Positions 24,556 through 32,180 of a stretch of DNA of 36,788 bases are shown here, in pieces (position 1 is the stretch's first letter; each line of letters begins with the position of its first letter). The notes under the pieces are model-generated. The model did no database searches. It worked only from the letters and a program-made list of their open reading frames with translations, and was not told where the DNA came from. Source of the DNA: Anaerolineae bacterium (GTDB lineage: Bacteria > Chloroflexota > Anaerolineae > Promineifilales > Promineifilaceae); NCBI GenBank assembly GCA_020848035.1, contig JADLAX010000098.1:1-36788 (forward strand), in the 5' to 3' direction. Made by a program: the position numbers and the translations under genes.

Positions 24556-25851
24556 ATGAGTGCAATTTTATTATCCTCAATCATTTTCGCTGCCGCCCTG
24601 GGCTTCATTTTTACAGAAAAGGTACACCGCACCATTGTTGGCATCGTTGGCGCGGTTATCATGGTTGGCGTGGGGTTGGCCCTGGGCTTCTACGGCGAAG
24701 AAGCGGCCGTAGAGGCGATCGACTTTGAGACGCTGGCCCTGCTGTTTGGCATGATGGTCCTGGTGGCGCTGCTGCAGCCCACCGGTTTTTTCCAATACCT
24801 GGCCATTGTGGCGGGGCGCTGGTCCAAAGGCAGCCCGGTGCGGCTGTTTGTTTTGCTGGGCACCCTCACCACCGTGCTGTCTATGTTTTTAGACAACGTC
24901 ACCACCGTGGTTCTCATTGCTCCTGTTACCGTTCTCATTACGGAAATTTTAGGATTGAGCCCGGTGCCGTTTCTCATCTCGGCGGCGCTACTCTCTAACA
25001 TCGGCGGTGTCGCCACCCTGGTGGGCGATCCGCCCAATGTGCTGATAGGTTCGGCCGTCGGGCTGACGTTCAACGACTTTTTGACTCACTCCCTGCCGGT
25101 GATTGTAGTCGTCTGGCTGGCGGCGACGGGGCTGTTGGTCTGGCTGTCGCGGGCAGAGTTGGGGGAAAGTGCGGCCGCAGCGCAGCGCATCAAGAATCTG
25201 GACCCGACCAAGGCGTTGGAAGATCCCAAGACGGCACGTAAAGTTTTGCTTGTGTTGGGTACGGCCGTTTTCCTTTTTTTCATCCACCACCTGATGGGCA
25301 TCAGCCCGGCCTACGTTGCGCTTTGTGCTGCGGCGGCTGCCCTGATCTGGGTGCGGCCGAAGGACTTAAACAAGGTATTTGAGCACGTCGAATGGTCGGT
25401 GCTGATCTTTTTTGCCGCGCTGTTTGTGATGGTTGGTGGGGTCGAATCGGCCGGGGCGTTTGAGAAGGTAGCCGAACTGTTTGCCGGGCTGGCCAACGAC
25501 GTCAGCCCACGTCTGTTTGGGGTGTTGATGATCTGGGTGGTGGCCCTGCTTTCGGCCATCGTGGACAACATTCCCATCACCGTGGCCCTGATTCCCGTGC
25601 TGCAAAACCTGGGCGAGGCGGGCATTGACGTGACGCCGCTGTGGTGGGCGCTGGTTTTTGGGGCGGGGTTGGGCGGTAACGGCACCATCATCGGGGCAAC
25701 GGCCAACGTGGTTGTCGTTTCCCTGTCGGAGAAGACGCGCCATCCGATTACGGCCGTTCTCTGGCTAAAACGAGGCATGCCGATCATGCTGATTTCTTGC
25801 GCCGTGGTGAGCCTGCTGTACGCGCTGTTGTTCCCCCTGTTTACGCGCTAA
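24556..25851 (+). CDS. ArsB/NhaD superfamily ion permease
   Basis: 431 residues with about eleven membrane segments. The first core half has FLDNVTTVVLIAPVTVLITE and GGVATLVGDPPNVLIG, the second has IVDNIPITVALIPV and GNGTIIGATANVVVVS. These paired re-entrant motifs are diagnostic of the IT superfamily members ArsB, NhaD and P-protein/YbiR-type permeases. Substrate (arsenite, sodium/proton or an organic anion) cannot be assigned from sequence. No arsenic-resistance genes are nearby. Its neighbours are a CBS regulator and, convergent, a PII-like protein and a CPA2 antiporter, which favours cation or pH homeostasis. The 3' end overlaps the PII-like gene by 11 bases. Confidence 0.9.
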   Translation: MSAILLSSIIFAAALGFIFTEKVHRTIVGIVGAVIMVGVGLALGFYGEEAAVEAIDFETLALLFGMMVLVALLQPTGFFQYLAIVAGRWSKGSPVRLFVLLGTLTTVLSMFLDNVTTVVLIAPVTVLITEILGLSPVPFLISAALLSNIGGVATLVGDPPNVLIGSAVGLTFNDFLTHSLPVIVVVWLAATGLLVWLSRAELGESAAAAQRIKNLDPTKALEDPKTARKVLLVLGTAVFLFFIHHLMGISPAYVALCAAAAALIWVRPKDLNKVFEHVEWSVLIFFAALFVMVGGVESAGAFEKVAELFAGLANDVSPRLFGVLMIWVVALLSAIVDNIPITVALIPVLQNLGEAGIDVTPLWWALVFGAGLGGNGTIIGATANVVVVSLSEKTRHPITAVLWLKRGMPIMLISCAVVSLLYALLFPLFTR

Positions 25852-26224
25852 AGTTGTCCCCTCTGGCTCGCTGCTGACCGCCTTTCAGGCCATGCACCCG
25901 GGAGACCGGCAGCACAAACAGCACGCCGTTGTGCTCTTGCTCTAAATCGCCCAACACCGATTCGGTGGCGGCAATTACTTTGTCAACCATTGCCTCACCC
26001 TCTACCACGGTAAACAGCGTCCGGTGGCGCTCCTCGCGGTTTTGCAGCAGGCGGCTCAGGCTGGGCATCAGCGGGATGTCATCGCGAATGCTCAGTTTGC
26101 GCACCCGCCCCAGGCCCGTGCTTTCCAAAATGGTGACGCCCCCAACTCTTTCTGCTTCCCACGCCTCCAAAATGGCTGAGCATTGATTGATATCATCCAG
26201 GATGAGCAAAACCATGTGGTACAT
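25841..26224 (-). CDS. PII-like small regulatory protein
   Basis: 127 residues from the ATG at 26222-26224, with a strong GGAGG six bases upstream. A longer frame to 26317 overlaps the antiporter and lacks similarity. The fold pattern (MVLLILDDINQCSAILEAWE, VGGVTILESTGLGRVR, then TLFTVVEGEAMVDKVIAATE) resembles the beta-alpha-beta ferredoxin-like fold of PII/CutA proteins, but the classical uridylylation T-loop is not present. Such PII-like proteins are often paired with transporters and sense nucleotides or ions. It sits 40 bases after a CPA2 antiporter in the same operon. I infer that it regulates that antiporter. Confidence 0.75.
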   Translation of the reverse strand: MYHMVLLILDDINQCSAILEAWEAERVGGVTILESTGLGRVRKLSIRDDIPLMPSLSRLLQNREERHRTLFTVVEGEAMVDKVIAATESVLGDLEQEHNGVLFVLPVSRVHGLKGGQQRARGDNFSA

Positions 26225-26264
26225 ACTTTCCTCCGGGGCACATTTGTGCCAGTGTGTCACTATT

Positions 26265-27500
26265 TCAGGATGTGCGCGTTTCTTTAGGGGTGGGCGCAGC
26301 GTTGGCTGGTTCGGCAAACGCTGCCCGCAGCATGGGCGGTGTTACCAGGGTGGCCAAGATGACCATAAACACCGCAATGGAAAAATGCTCCTGGGTGATC
26401 GATCCGGTGGCCAGGGCAAAGGCGGCAACGATGAGGCCCACCTCGCCGCGTGACACCATGCCCACCCCCAGCTGGAACGCTTCACGATTGGTAAAGCCGC
26501 CAATTTTAGCGCCCAGGCCGCAGCCGCCAATTTTACTGATGATGGCGATGAGCGTGAAAACGGCCGCAAACCACCAGGCACTGCCGCTAATTGCTCGTAA
26601 ATTGACCTCCAGACCAATATCGACGAAAAAAATCGGCACAAAAAAGGCATAGGCGATGACCGAAATGCCCTCTTCCATCTCCTCGCGGAACGAGGTGCGC
26701 CCCAGAAACAGACCCGCCAGAAAAGCGCCAGTGATGGCCGCCATGCCGCCCAATACCTCGGCGGCGTAGGCAAACAGCAGGGCCACCACCAGGACAAATG
26801 CCAGCAGCCCCTTGCTGATGGGCAGCTGGTCGATTTTGCTGGCCAGCCAGGGCAGCACCCACAGGCCAATGATCGACGCGGCCGCGATGTACAGCACCAT
26901 GTTGAGGACAGTGAGCAAGACGCCCGACACACCACCTGCGCCACCGCCAACCAGCACAAACGTAATCGAGAGCACCAAAATGACCAGAATGTCGTCGAAA
27001 ACGGCCGCTCCCAACAACGTCAACCCCACCCGGCTGCGCAGCACGTTCAGCTCCATCAACGTCTGGGCCGAAATGCTCACGCTGGTGGCGGCCAGGGTCA
27101 GCCCCAGGAACAAAGCCTGCTCGCCGTTGGCCCCAAATAATACGGCCGCACCATAGCCCAACCCCAGCGGCAGCAGCACCCCCAGCGTGCCAGACAGCGC
27201 CGATACCTTGCCCGCGTGCAGCAAATCCGGCAGGTGCAGCTCCAGCCCGGCCAGCAGCATCAGCAAAATGACGCCTACTTCCGCCATGATCGCCAACAGC
27301 TCTTCCAGCAGTTCCGGGTTGGGGAACAAAGGCCCCCAGTTGTGCAGCATGTCCAGCGCCGTTGGCCCCAGCAGCACCCCTACCAACAGCTCACCCAAAA
27401 CGGAGGGTTGGTTAAACCGGGTGCTGATGAAGCCGCCCAGCTTGGCCGCCACCAGGATGATGGCCACGGCAATGATAAATTCTAAAAAATCACTTTCCAT
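26265..27500 (-). CDS. CPA2 family cation:proton antiporter
   Basis: 411 residues with about eleven to twelve membrane segments and no C-terminal TrkA-N domain. CPA2 features are RFNQPSVLGELLVGVLLGP near residue 30, LLMLLAGLE, the discontinuous-helix region GLTLAATSVSISAQTL, the ion-site stretch LGAAVFDDILVILVLS (two Asp), and VGMVSRGEVGLIVAAFAL near the end. It should exchange Na+ or K+ for protons. ATG at 27498-27500 with AAGGA upstream. A PII-like gene follows 40 bases downstream, forming a two-gene operon. Confidence 0.92.
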   Translation of the reverse strand: MESDFLEFIIAVAIILVAAKLGGFISTRFNQPSVLGELLVGVLLGPTALDMLHNWGPLFPNPELLEELLAIMAEVGVILLMLLAGLELHLPDLLHAGKVSALSGTLGVLLPLGLGYGAAVLFGANGEQALFLGLTLAATSVSISAQTLMELNVLRSRVGLTLLGAAVFDDILVILVLSITFVLVGGGAGGVSGVLLTVLNMVLYIAAASIIGLWVLPWLASKIDQLPISKGLLAFVLVVALLFAYAAEVLGGMAAITGAFLAGLFLGRTSFREEMEEGISVIAYAFFVPIFFVDIGLEVNLRAISGSAWWFAAVFTLIAIISKIGGCGLGAKIGGFTNREAFQLGVGMVSRGEVGLIVAAFALATGSITQEHFSIAVFMVILATLVTPPMLRAAFAEPANAAPTPKETRTS

Positions 27501-27628
27501 CGAAAATCCTTCAACGTTAAGGTTAGGGGCAGAAAAGTGGACAAACCGTCAGGTAAAACCGGGGGAAAGTTTGTTTAGCTCCCTAAAGCCGCATTATGTC
27601 AATTGAGCTCGCGCCCAGCCTGGTTAAT

Positions 27629-29470
27629 TTATACGGTATGCCGGGTGAGGACGTCAAGGGTGACACGGCCGTTTTCCCGCGTCAGCTGCACCAAATCTCC
27701 ACTGTGGATGTGGCCAATGATGTCCTGGTCGAACTGGTAGGCATACGGAATATTCTCCAGCGAGCAGGCGGGGGCGGACTGCTGATCAATCTCCGTATTG
27801 ACGATGGCCAGCGGCGCCTGGCCCCGGTAGAACAGCTCCAGCAGCACGTAGGGGGCCACGGTGGAGCCGCTGCCCTTGGGAAAGATGGCAATCTTGCCCG
27901 CCATGCTTTGCCCGTCGGCCGGGTGGCCCGGCTCTTCGATGACGCCGGTTTCCCGGTTCACAAAACCCAGCAGGGTGATGGGCGTGTCGGTGACAAACGC
28001 TTCGGCGGTGACGCTGAAATCGGTTTGGGAGGGGAGGCCGTGGCCGGTGGCGGTGAAGAGGTGAAGGGGGGAGGAGGTGACCGGGTGGCCGGGTGACAAG
28101 GTGACGGGGTGAGGGGGTGAAGGGGTGAGGGGGTGAAGGGGTGAAGGGGTGAGGGGGTGAAGGGGTGAAGGGGTGACGGGGTGTTTTTGCTGTGTTGTCT
28201 CTGCCCCTTGAGCACCAGTCTCCAATCTCCAATCTCTAATCTCCAATTCGCCCGTGGCGACGGCGATGCAGTCCGCCAGGCGCATGACGCTGGTGGGAAT
28301 GCCGTTGAGGCCAGATTTGATGTAATGTTCGGCTTTCATGGAGTTGGTGAGAACGTGGCGTACCCAGGTTGGATCGTAGGGCACCACTTCGGGGCAGGTG
28401 TTTTCCAGCAGCAGCGCGCCGCTGCCGGTGATGCTCGCGGCAATGCCCGTCTTTTCGGCGATCGCTTTGTTGGCCGAGGAGGTGAAGACCCACAGCGGCG
28501 GGGCATCTGGGGCCAGCTGCTTGCCTTTGAGCAAGACGGCCGTTTCGCGCAGTTCGCCTAAGGAGGCCTGGGGACAGCCAATGGTGATGAGGGAAACGGC
28601 CGTTTTTGGCCCCAACTCCGCATACCGCTTCTCCAATTCCTCCTTGCCAAACAGCAGCCGCGCCTGGAACGCCGCCGGGGGCCGCTCCCCCTGGCCATCA
28701 ATGTACAGCAGCGGGCAGCCATAGTTGGCGGCAGCGGCCGTCAGCGCCTTCTTTTGCTCGTGGTTCAGCTCGGCGGGCAGCCCTTTGACGGCCGGGATGG
28801 GGCCGTTGGGCATCTTCCACTCCGGCTGGCGCTGCTTGCCAATCCAGTCGCCCAAAATCGAAAAGTCGGTGGGGTCGGCCAGCGGCGTGGTGACCACCAC
28901 GGCTAGGTTGGGGCGGCGATTTTCTTCTAACATCAGGCCGTATTTAGGCGTGTAGCCCGTCAGCGCCGCAGCCAGGGCCGACAGGCCAGACTCGCGGTTG
29001 GTGATCAGCCCGGTGTAGGAGTTGCCAAAGCAGATGGCGTTGGATTCGGCCCAGGCGGCTTCACCGCTGGTGACGACACCTTCCCATTCGTAAGGAATGC
29101 AGGATTGGGTGGGCTGTACGCCCAGCTGCGTGTAGCGGGCCACAATTTCAGCGTTGTGCGCCTTAAAGTTGGGGGCCACAATGCGCATGGCGTCAAACTG
29201 GGCCTCGTCGCAGCCCGCCGCGTTGAGGGTAGTGGGCACGGCCACTTTGGCCTGGGGGTCTTCGGCCAGGCGGGCCAGAAATTGGCGCAGCCCCAGCCCG
29301 CCGGTCAGCGGCGACACGCCGGACAGGTGGGCAGAGGTGATGGGTACCAGCTCGGTGGCCCCGGCGGTGGCGGCCATATCCAGCAGCAGGCGCATGGCCA
29401 TCTGGCGGGCCACACCTTGTTTGCCGTCCAGCATCGCCTGCTGATTGTCGTTGAGGGTGATTTTGGTCAT
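27629..29470 (-). CDS. Aconitase X (AcnX) with fused C-terminal swivel domain
   Basis: 613 residues from the ATG at 29468-29470. The frame opens earlier (29797), but that part overlaps the MscS gene. Residues about 1-407 are the AcnX large domain (LNDNQQAMLDGKQGVARQMA, SAHLSGVSPLTGG, SCIPYEWEG, GNSYTGLITNRESG, ENTCPEVVPY). Residues about 475-613 are the AcnX swivel/DUF126 domain (LLGFVNRETGVIEEPGHP, GQSMAGKIAIFPKGSGST). Between them, residues about 408-470 are a low-complexity linker encoded by intergenic-type repeats (28060-28245). AcnX members include cis-3-hydroxy-L-proline dehydratase and archaeal phosphomevalonate dehydratase. A UbiD gene two positions upstream favours the latter, but only as an inference. 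Confidence 0.88.
   Translation of the reverse strand: MTKITLNDNQQAMLDGKQGVARQMAMRLLLDMAATAGATELVPITSAHLSGVSPLTGGLGLRQFLARLAEDPQAKVAVPTTLNAAGCDEAQFDAMRIVAPNFKAHNAEIVARYTQLGVQPTQSCIPYEWEGVVTSGEAAWAESNAICFGNSYTGLITNRESGLSALAAALTGYTPKYGLMLEENRRPNLAVVVTTPLADPTDFSILGDWIGKQRQPEWKMPNGPIPAVKGLPAELNHEQKKALTAAAANYGCPLLYIDGQGERPPAAFQARLLFGKEELEKRYAELGPKTAVSLITIGCPQASLGELRETAVLLKGKQLAPDAPPLWVFTSSANKAIAEKTGIAASITGSGALLLENTCPEVVPYDPTWVRHVLTNSMKAEHYIKSGLNGIPTSVMRLADCIAVATGELEIRDWRLETGAQGAETTQQKHPVTPSPLHPLTPSPLHPLTPSPPHPVTLSPGHPVTSSPLHLFTATGHGLPSQTDFSVTAEAFVTDTPITLLGFVNRETGVIEEPGHPADGQSMAGKIAIFPKGSGSTVAPYVLLELFYRGQAPLAIVNTEIDQQSAPACSLENIPYAYQFDQDIIGHIHSGDLVQLTRENGRVTLDVLTRHTV
28060..28192. repeat. G-rich minisatellite translated inside AcnX
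   Basis: About 130 bases of tandem GGGGTGAA/GGGGTGAG units (8-9 bases, plus GGTGACCGGGT variants). On the coding (minus) strand it reads as repeated His-Pro-x-Thr-Pro-Ser-Pro. The same unit makes an intergenic tract at 36700-36780. Confidence 0.9.
28214..28245. repeat. Half-arm of the AGATTGGAGATT repeat inside AcnX
   Basis: CTCCAATCTCCAATCTCTAA and following bases repeat the word that forms the hairpin between cysS and rlmB (13119-13172). It is translated as GELEIRDWRLETG at the end of the AcnX large domain. Confidence 0.85.
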
Positions 29471-29477
29471 GGGTTTG

Positions 29478-30500
29478 TTACTCTCTTTGGTCGCGTGGCG
29501 TGGTGGGCAAATAGCCAGTATCTCGCTGGAGTTTACTGCGGTGAGCCACAACGGTGGTAGCTTCCTGGGGATCCGGCGGCCGTTTCCGTTCTTCAAAGTG
29601 CAGGTATTCGCGCTGGGTCGGGTAGGCAAAGTCAATGTCCCAATGCAGCTTGAAGGCGCGCAGGGTGGCTTCCCAGATCGCCTGTTCGCTGCCGCGCCGC
29701 TGGCGGGGGTCAACCATGTAACGCAGGGTGAGCACCACACCGCTGTCAACCACGCTGGTGTAGACGGTGGGGGTGACGTTGTTGTAGCTGATGACAAAAC
29801 GCTGCCCGGTGCGACGGCCGTACTGCTTCACCGCATCACTCACGTCCGGGGCCAGCTCGTTGACAATGTTGACCAGGATCGCCTTGGCTTTTTCCCAGTC
29901 GCTCTCGAAGGTGACCATGACGGGGATTTCGTTCCAGATGAACGGGAAACCCTGGTGCATATTGGTCAGCACTTCGGAGAAGATTTTGCCGTTGGGGATG
30001 TGAATAATGCGCCCGGTGCTTTGCTCGGCGTTGATGCGACGGCCGATTTCCAACATGCTAAACGTAAAGAGACGAATGTCGATCACATCCCCCATCTGGT
30101 CGGCTATTTCAATGCGGTCGCCCACGACAAACGGCCGTCGCCACACAATAAAAATCCAGCCCGCCAGCGCCACGATTAAGTCCTGCAAAGCAATGGCAAT
30201 ACCGGCCGACAGCAACCCCAGGTAGGTCACCAGCGTGCCGATTCCTTCCAGCCAGAGCCGCCCCACCAGCAAAACACCCAGCACCACGGAGGTGTACTCC
30301 ACCGTTTTGCGCAGGTTGTAGAGGGTGCGGGCATTTTCGGCGTAGCGGCGATGGATCAGGCGCAGCAGCAGCCAGCGCGTCAGCCAGAGCAGCAAGATGA
30401 TGGCCAGCGAAATCAGCAAATTGCGCTGAAACGTGTTGGTCAGATCCAGGTTGATGGATGAGAAAAAATTGTCCAGGGCTTCACGCACTTGTTCAATCAT
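29478..30500 (-). CDS. MscS-type mechanosensitive channel
   Basis: 340 residues with three membrane segments: LLISLAIILLLWLTRWLLL, VVLGVLLVGRLWLEGIGTLV, and the pore helix GLLSAGIAIALQDLIVALAGW, followed by the signature FVVGDRIEIADQMGDVIDI of the MscS beta domain. The C-terminal alpha/beta domain ends in an extended charged tail. It should open under membrane tension to release solutes. The stop lies seven bases before the AcnX start codon, and the gene follows UbiD after 82 bases, so the three form a likely operon. A channel between two metabolic genes is odd but may be incidental. Confidence 0.92.
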   Translation of the reverse strand: MIEQVREALDNFFSSINLDLTNTFQRNLLISLAIILLLWLTRWLLLRLIHRRYAENARTLYNLRKTVEYTSVVLGVLLVGRLWLEGIGTLVTYLGLLSAGIAIALQDLIVALAGWIFIVWRRPFVVGDRIEIADQMGDVIDIRLFTFSMLEIGRRINAEQSTGRIIHIPNGKIFSEVLTNMHQGFPFIWNEIPVMVTFESDWEKAKAILVNIVNELAPDVSDAVKQYGRRTGQRFVISYNNVTPTVYTSVVDSGVVLTLRYMVDPRQRRGSEQAIWEATLRAFKLHWDIDFAYPTQREYLHFEERKRPPDPQEATTVVAHRSKLQRDTGYLPTTPRDQRE

Positions 30501-30533
30501 GGTCTGGGATGCTCACTTTTTTCTAGAGGGAGC

Positions 30534-30581
30534 GGTTAGTGGCTCGTGGCTAGCGGCTCAACCCGCCACGAGCCACTAACC
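30534..30581. repeat. 17-bp perfect inverted repeat
   Basis: Arms 30534-30550 and 30565-30581 (GGTTAGTGGCTCGTGGC and its complement) with a 14-base loop. The hairpin occupies the gap between the UbiD stop and the MscS start on the minus strand and could attenuate read-through. Confidence 0.9.
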
Positions 30582-30582
30582 A

Positions 30583-31893
30583 CTAAAGATAGTCGTCCAG
30601 GTTAACGGTGCCGTATTCGCCGCGCGTAAACTTGCCTTTGTCCGCACCCCAGGGAATGGTGCAGTCGAAACCGAGCTTGGCGGTGTGGCTTTTTTGCCCC
30701 GGCACGTGAATGCCAGATGGGTCCAGCGAGCTGCCCGGCTGGTTGGGGAACAGCATCATGTCTGTGTCGCCCTGGAAGCGGGTGGCAAAGGCCCACTCCA
30801 CCTGCGCCGGGTCGTAAATGTCGATGTCGGTATCCACCACCCAAACGTGTTTTAACGAGCCATGCCCTTTGAAGGCGGCTTCGATGGCAAGACGGCCGTC
30901 TGCCGCCCCCTGCTTGTCAATTTGCACCACCGCATGCAGCCAGGAGGTGCCGCCAGGGGTGATAATTGCCCCCGTGCAGCGCGCCACCTTGTTCACCTCG
31001 GCAAAAATGGTGGGCTCCTTGGGCATGCCCATCAAAATCTTGTGCTCCAGCCCGCCCGGCAGCAGCGCATGGAAGATGGGGTTGCGCCGGTGGGTAATCA
31101 GGTCAATCTCAATGATCGGCTGGTCGCGCACAATGTCCATCGTCTCCGTCAGGTCCATAAACGGCCCTTCCTGCGTCTGCCGTTTGGTGATGCGCCCTTC
31201 CAGCACAATCTCGGCGTCGGCGGGCACGGCCAGGTTGTTGGTGAGGCACTTCACCAGCGGCGTGGGGGCCAGGGCGTGGGCCACCGCCAGTTCGTCCACA
31301 TCTGGTGCGGGGGACATGGACGCGGCCAGGTGCACCGCCTGCGATACGCCAATGCAGATGGCCACCGGCAGGTCGCCCTCCACCTTTTGCATGGCGGTCC
31401 AGGTGCCGCGCCGCTCAATGATGCGGGCGGCAAAGCGCCGCTCGTCCAGCCGCAGCAGCCGGTGGTAACACATGTTGCGCCCCAGCTCCGGGTCTTCGGT
31501 AATCACCACGTTGCTGGCAATGTAATGCCCGCCATCCTGCGGTAGATGGAACAAAATGGGCAAATCGCGCAGATCAAACTGCTCCAGCACCACTTCCTGA
31601 CACGCGCCGACCTCCACCACGGGTGGCGTTTGCGGATTTTCCGTGGCGTTGGCCAGGTGGGGGATCAGTTCCGGTACGGGCACGTTGAGGTCCATGCTGA
31701 AATATTTACGGTCGGAGCACGGCCCGGCGCAGATGCGCCAGCCCGGGTAGTTGATGATCTGGTTGAACAGGACGGGACGCCCTTCCAGGGCGTGGGCCAC
31801 GTTGGCCAGCTCGTACTGGACGCTGACGGGTTTGTTGATTTCAATCAGGTCGCCCGTCTGGGCAGCCTGGTCTAAAAAGTGTCGAAAACTCAT
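30583..31893 (-). CDS. UbiD family decarboxylase
   Basis: 436 residues from the ATG at 31891-31893, with AGAGG just upstream. UbiD features: YHRLLRLDERRFAARI, then EGDLPVAICIGVSQAVHLA, KRQTQEGPFMDLTETMD (the catalytic Glu region), PIFHALLPGGLEHKIL and the C-terminal HVWVVDTDIDIYDPAQVEWA (metal/prFMN region). UbiD enzymes need prenylated FMN from a UbiX partner, which is not in this window. About 430 residues is the size of the archaeal trans-anhydromevalonate-5-phosphate decarboxylase, somewhat shorter than E. coli UbiD. With AcnX downstream this is a good candidate for that role. Other UbiD substrates (aromatic acids) remain possible. Confidence 0.92.
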   Translation of the reverse strand: MSFRHFLDQAAQTGDLIEINKPVSVQYELANVAHALEGRPVLFNQIINYPGWRICAGPCSDRKYFSMDLNVPVPELIPHLANATENPQTPPVVEVGACQEVVLEQFDLRDLPILFHLPQDGGHYIASNVVITEDPELGRNMCYHRLLRLDERRFAARIIERRGTWTAMQKVEGDLPVAICIGVSQAVHLAASMSPAPDVDELAVAHALAPTPLVKCLTNNLAVPADAEIVLEGRITKRQTQEGPFMDLTETMDIVRDQPIIEIDLITHRRNPIFHALLPGGLEHKILMGMPKEPTIFAEVNKVARCTGAIITPGGTSWLHAVVQIDKQGAADGRLAIEAAFKGHGSLKHVWVVDTDIDIYDPAQVEWAFATRFQGDTDMMLFPNQPGSSLDPSGIHVPGQKSHTAKLGFDCTIPWGADKGKFTRGEYGTVNLDDYL

Positions 31894-32005
31894 AAGGCCT
31901 CTTTACGCCAATTACACGCCAGCGGGGCTTAGGCGTAGAAAATCCGCTGCGTAACCGTGCAGAAAGCAATCGCACAGTCCGGTAATCTATTGTAAACTGT
32001 TTGAG

Positions 32006-32035
32006 TTTATCCTAAAAATTTAGGGTCAACGTCAA
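32006..32035 (-). promoter_or_regulatory. Possible promoter of the ubiD-like operon
   Basis: On the minus strand, TTGACG (32035-32030) and GATAAA (32011-32006) with an 18-base spacer. The spacer contains a small palindrome CCTAAAAATTTAGG (32011-32024) that could be an operator. The -10 match is moderate. The leader would be about 105 bases. Confidence 0.4.
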
Positions 32036-32058
32036 TCAGTGTGCTGGCATGAATCATA

Positions 32059-32118
32059 ATCAAAGATTTCGCAGATTAAAAAGATTTTACAATCTGGTAA
32101 ATCTGCGAAATCTTTGAT
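32059..32118. repeat. 18-bp perfect inverted repeat
   Basis: ATCAAAGATTTCGCAGAT (32059-32076) pairs perfectly with 32101-32118 around a 24-base loop. It lies between the divergent UbiD and SH3b-lipoprotein genes. Confidence 0.9.
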
Positions 32119-32180
32119 AAAAGCCTTTGTCAAGCACGCTATTTGTTGAAGAGTCAAAATTTATTGTAAGGAGTGACCGC

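Noticed and set aside
24556..25851. Arsenite efflux pump arsB
   Set aside because: Superfamily motifs fit but no arsR, arsC or arsA is nearby; the neighbours point to cation homeostasis, so the specific name is not used.
28060..28192. CRISPR-like array
   Set aside because: The units are directly tandem with no unique spacers and no cas genes are near.
29471..29797. N-terminal extension of the AcnX frame
   Set aside because: It overlaps the MscS coding sequence in another frame and is Thr/Pro-rich; family similarity starts at the ATG at 29470.
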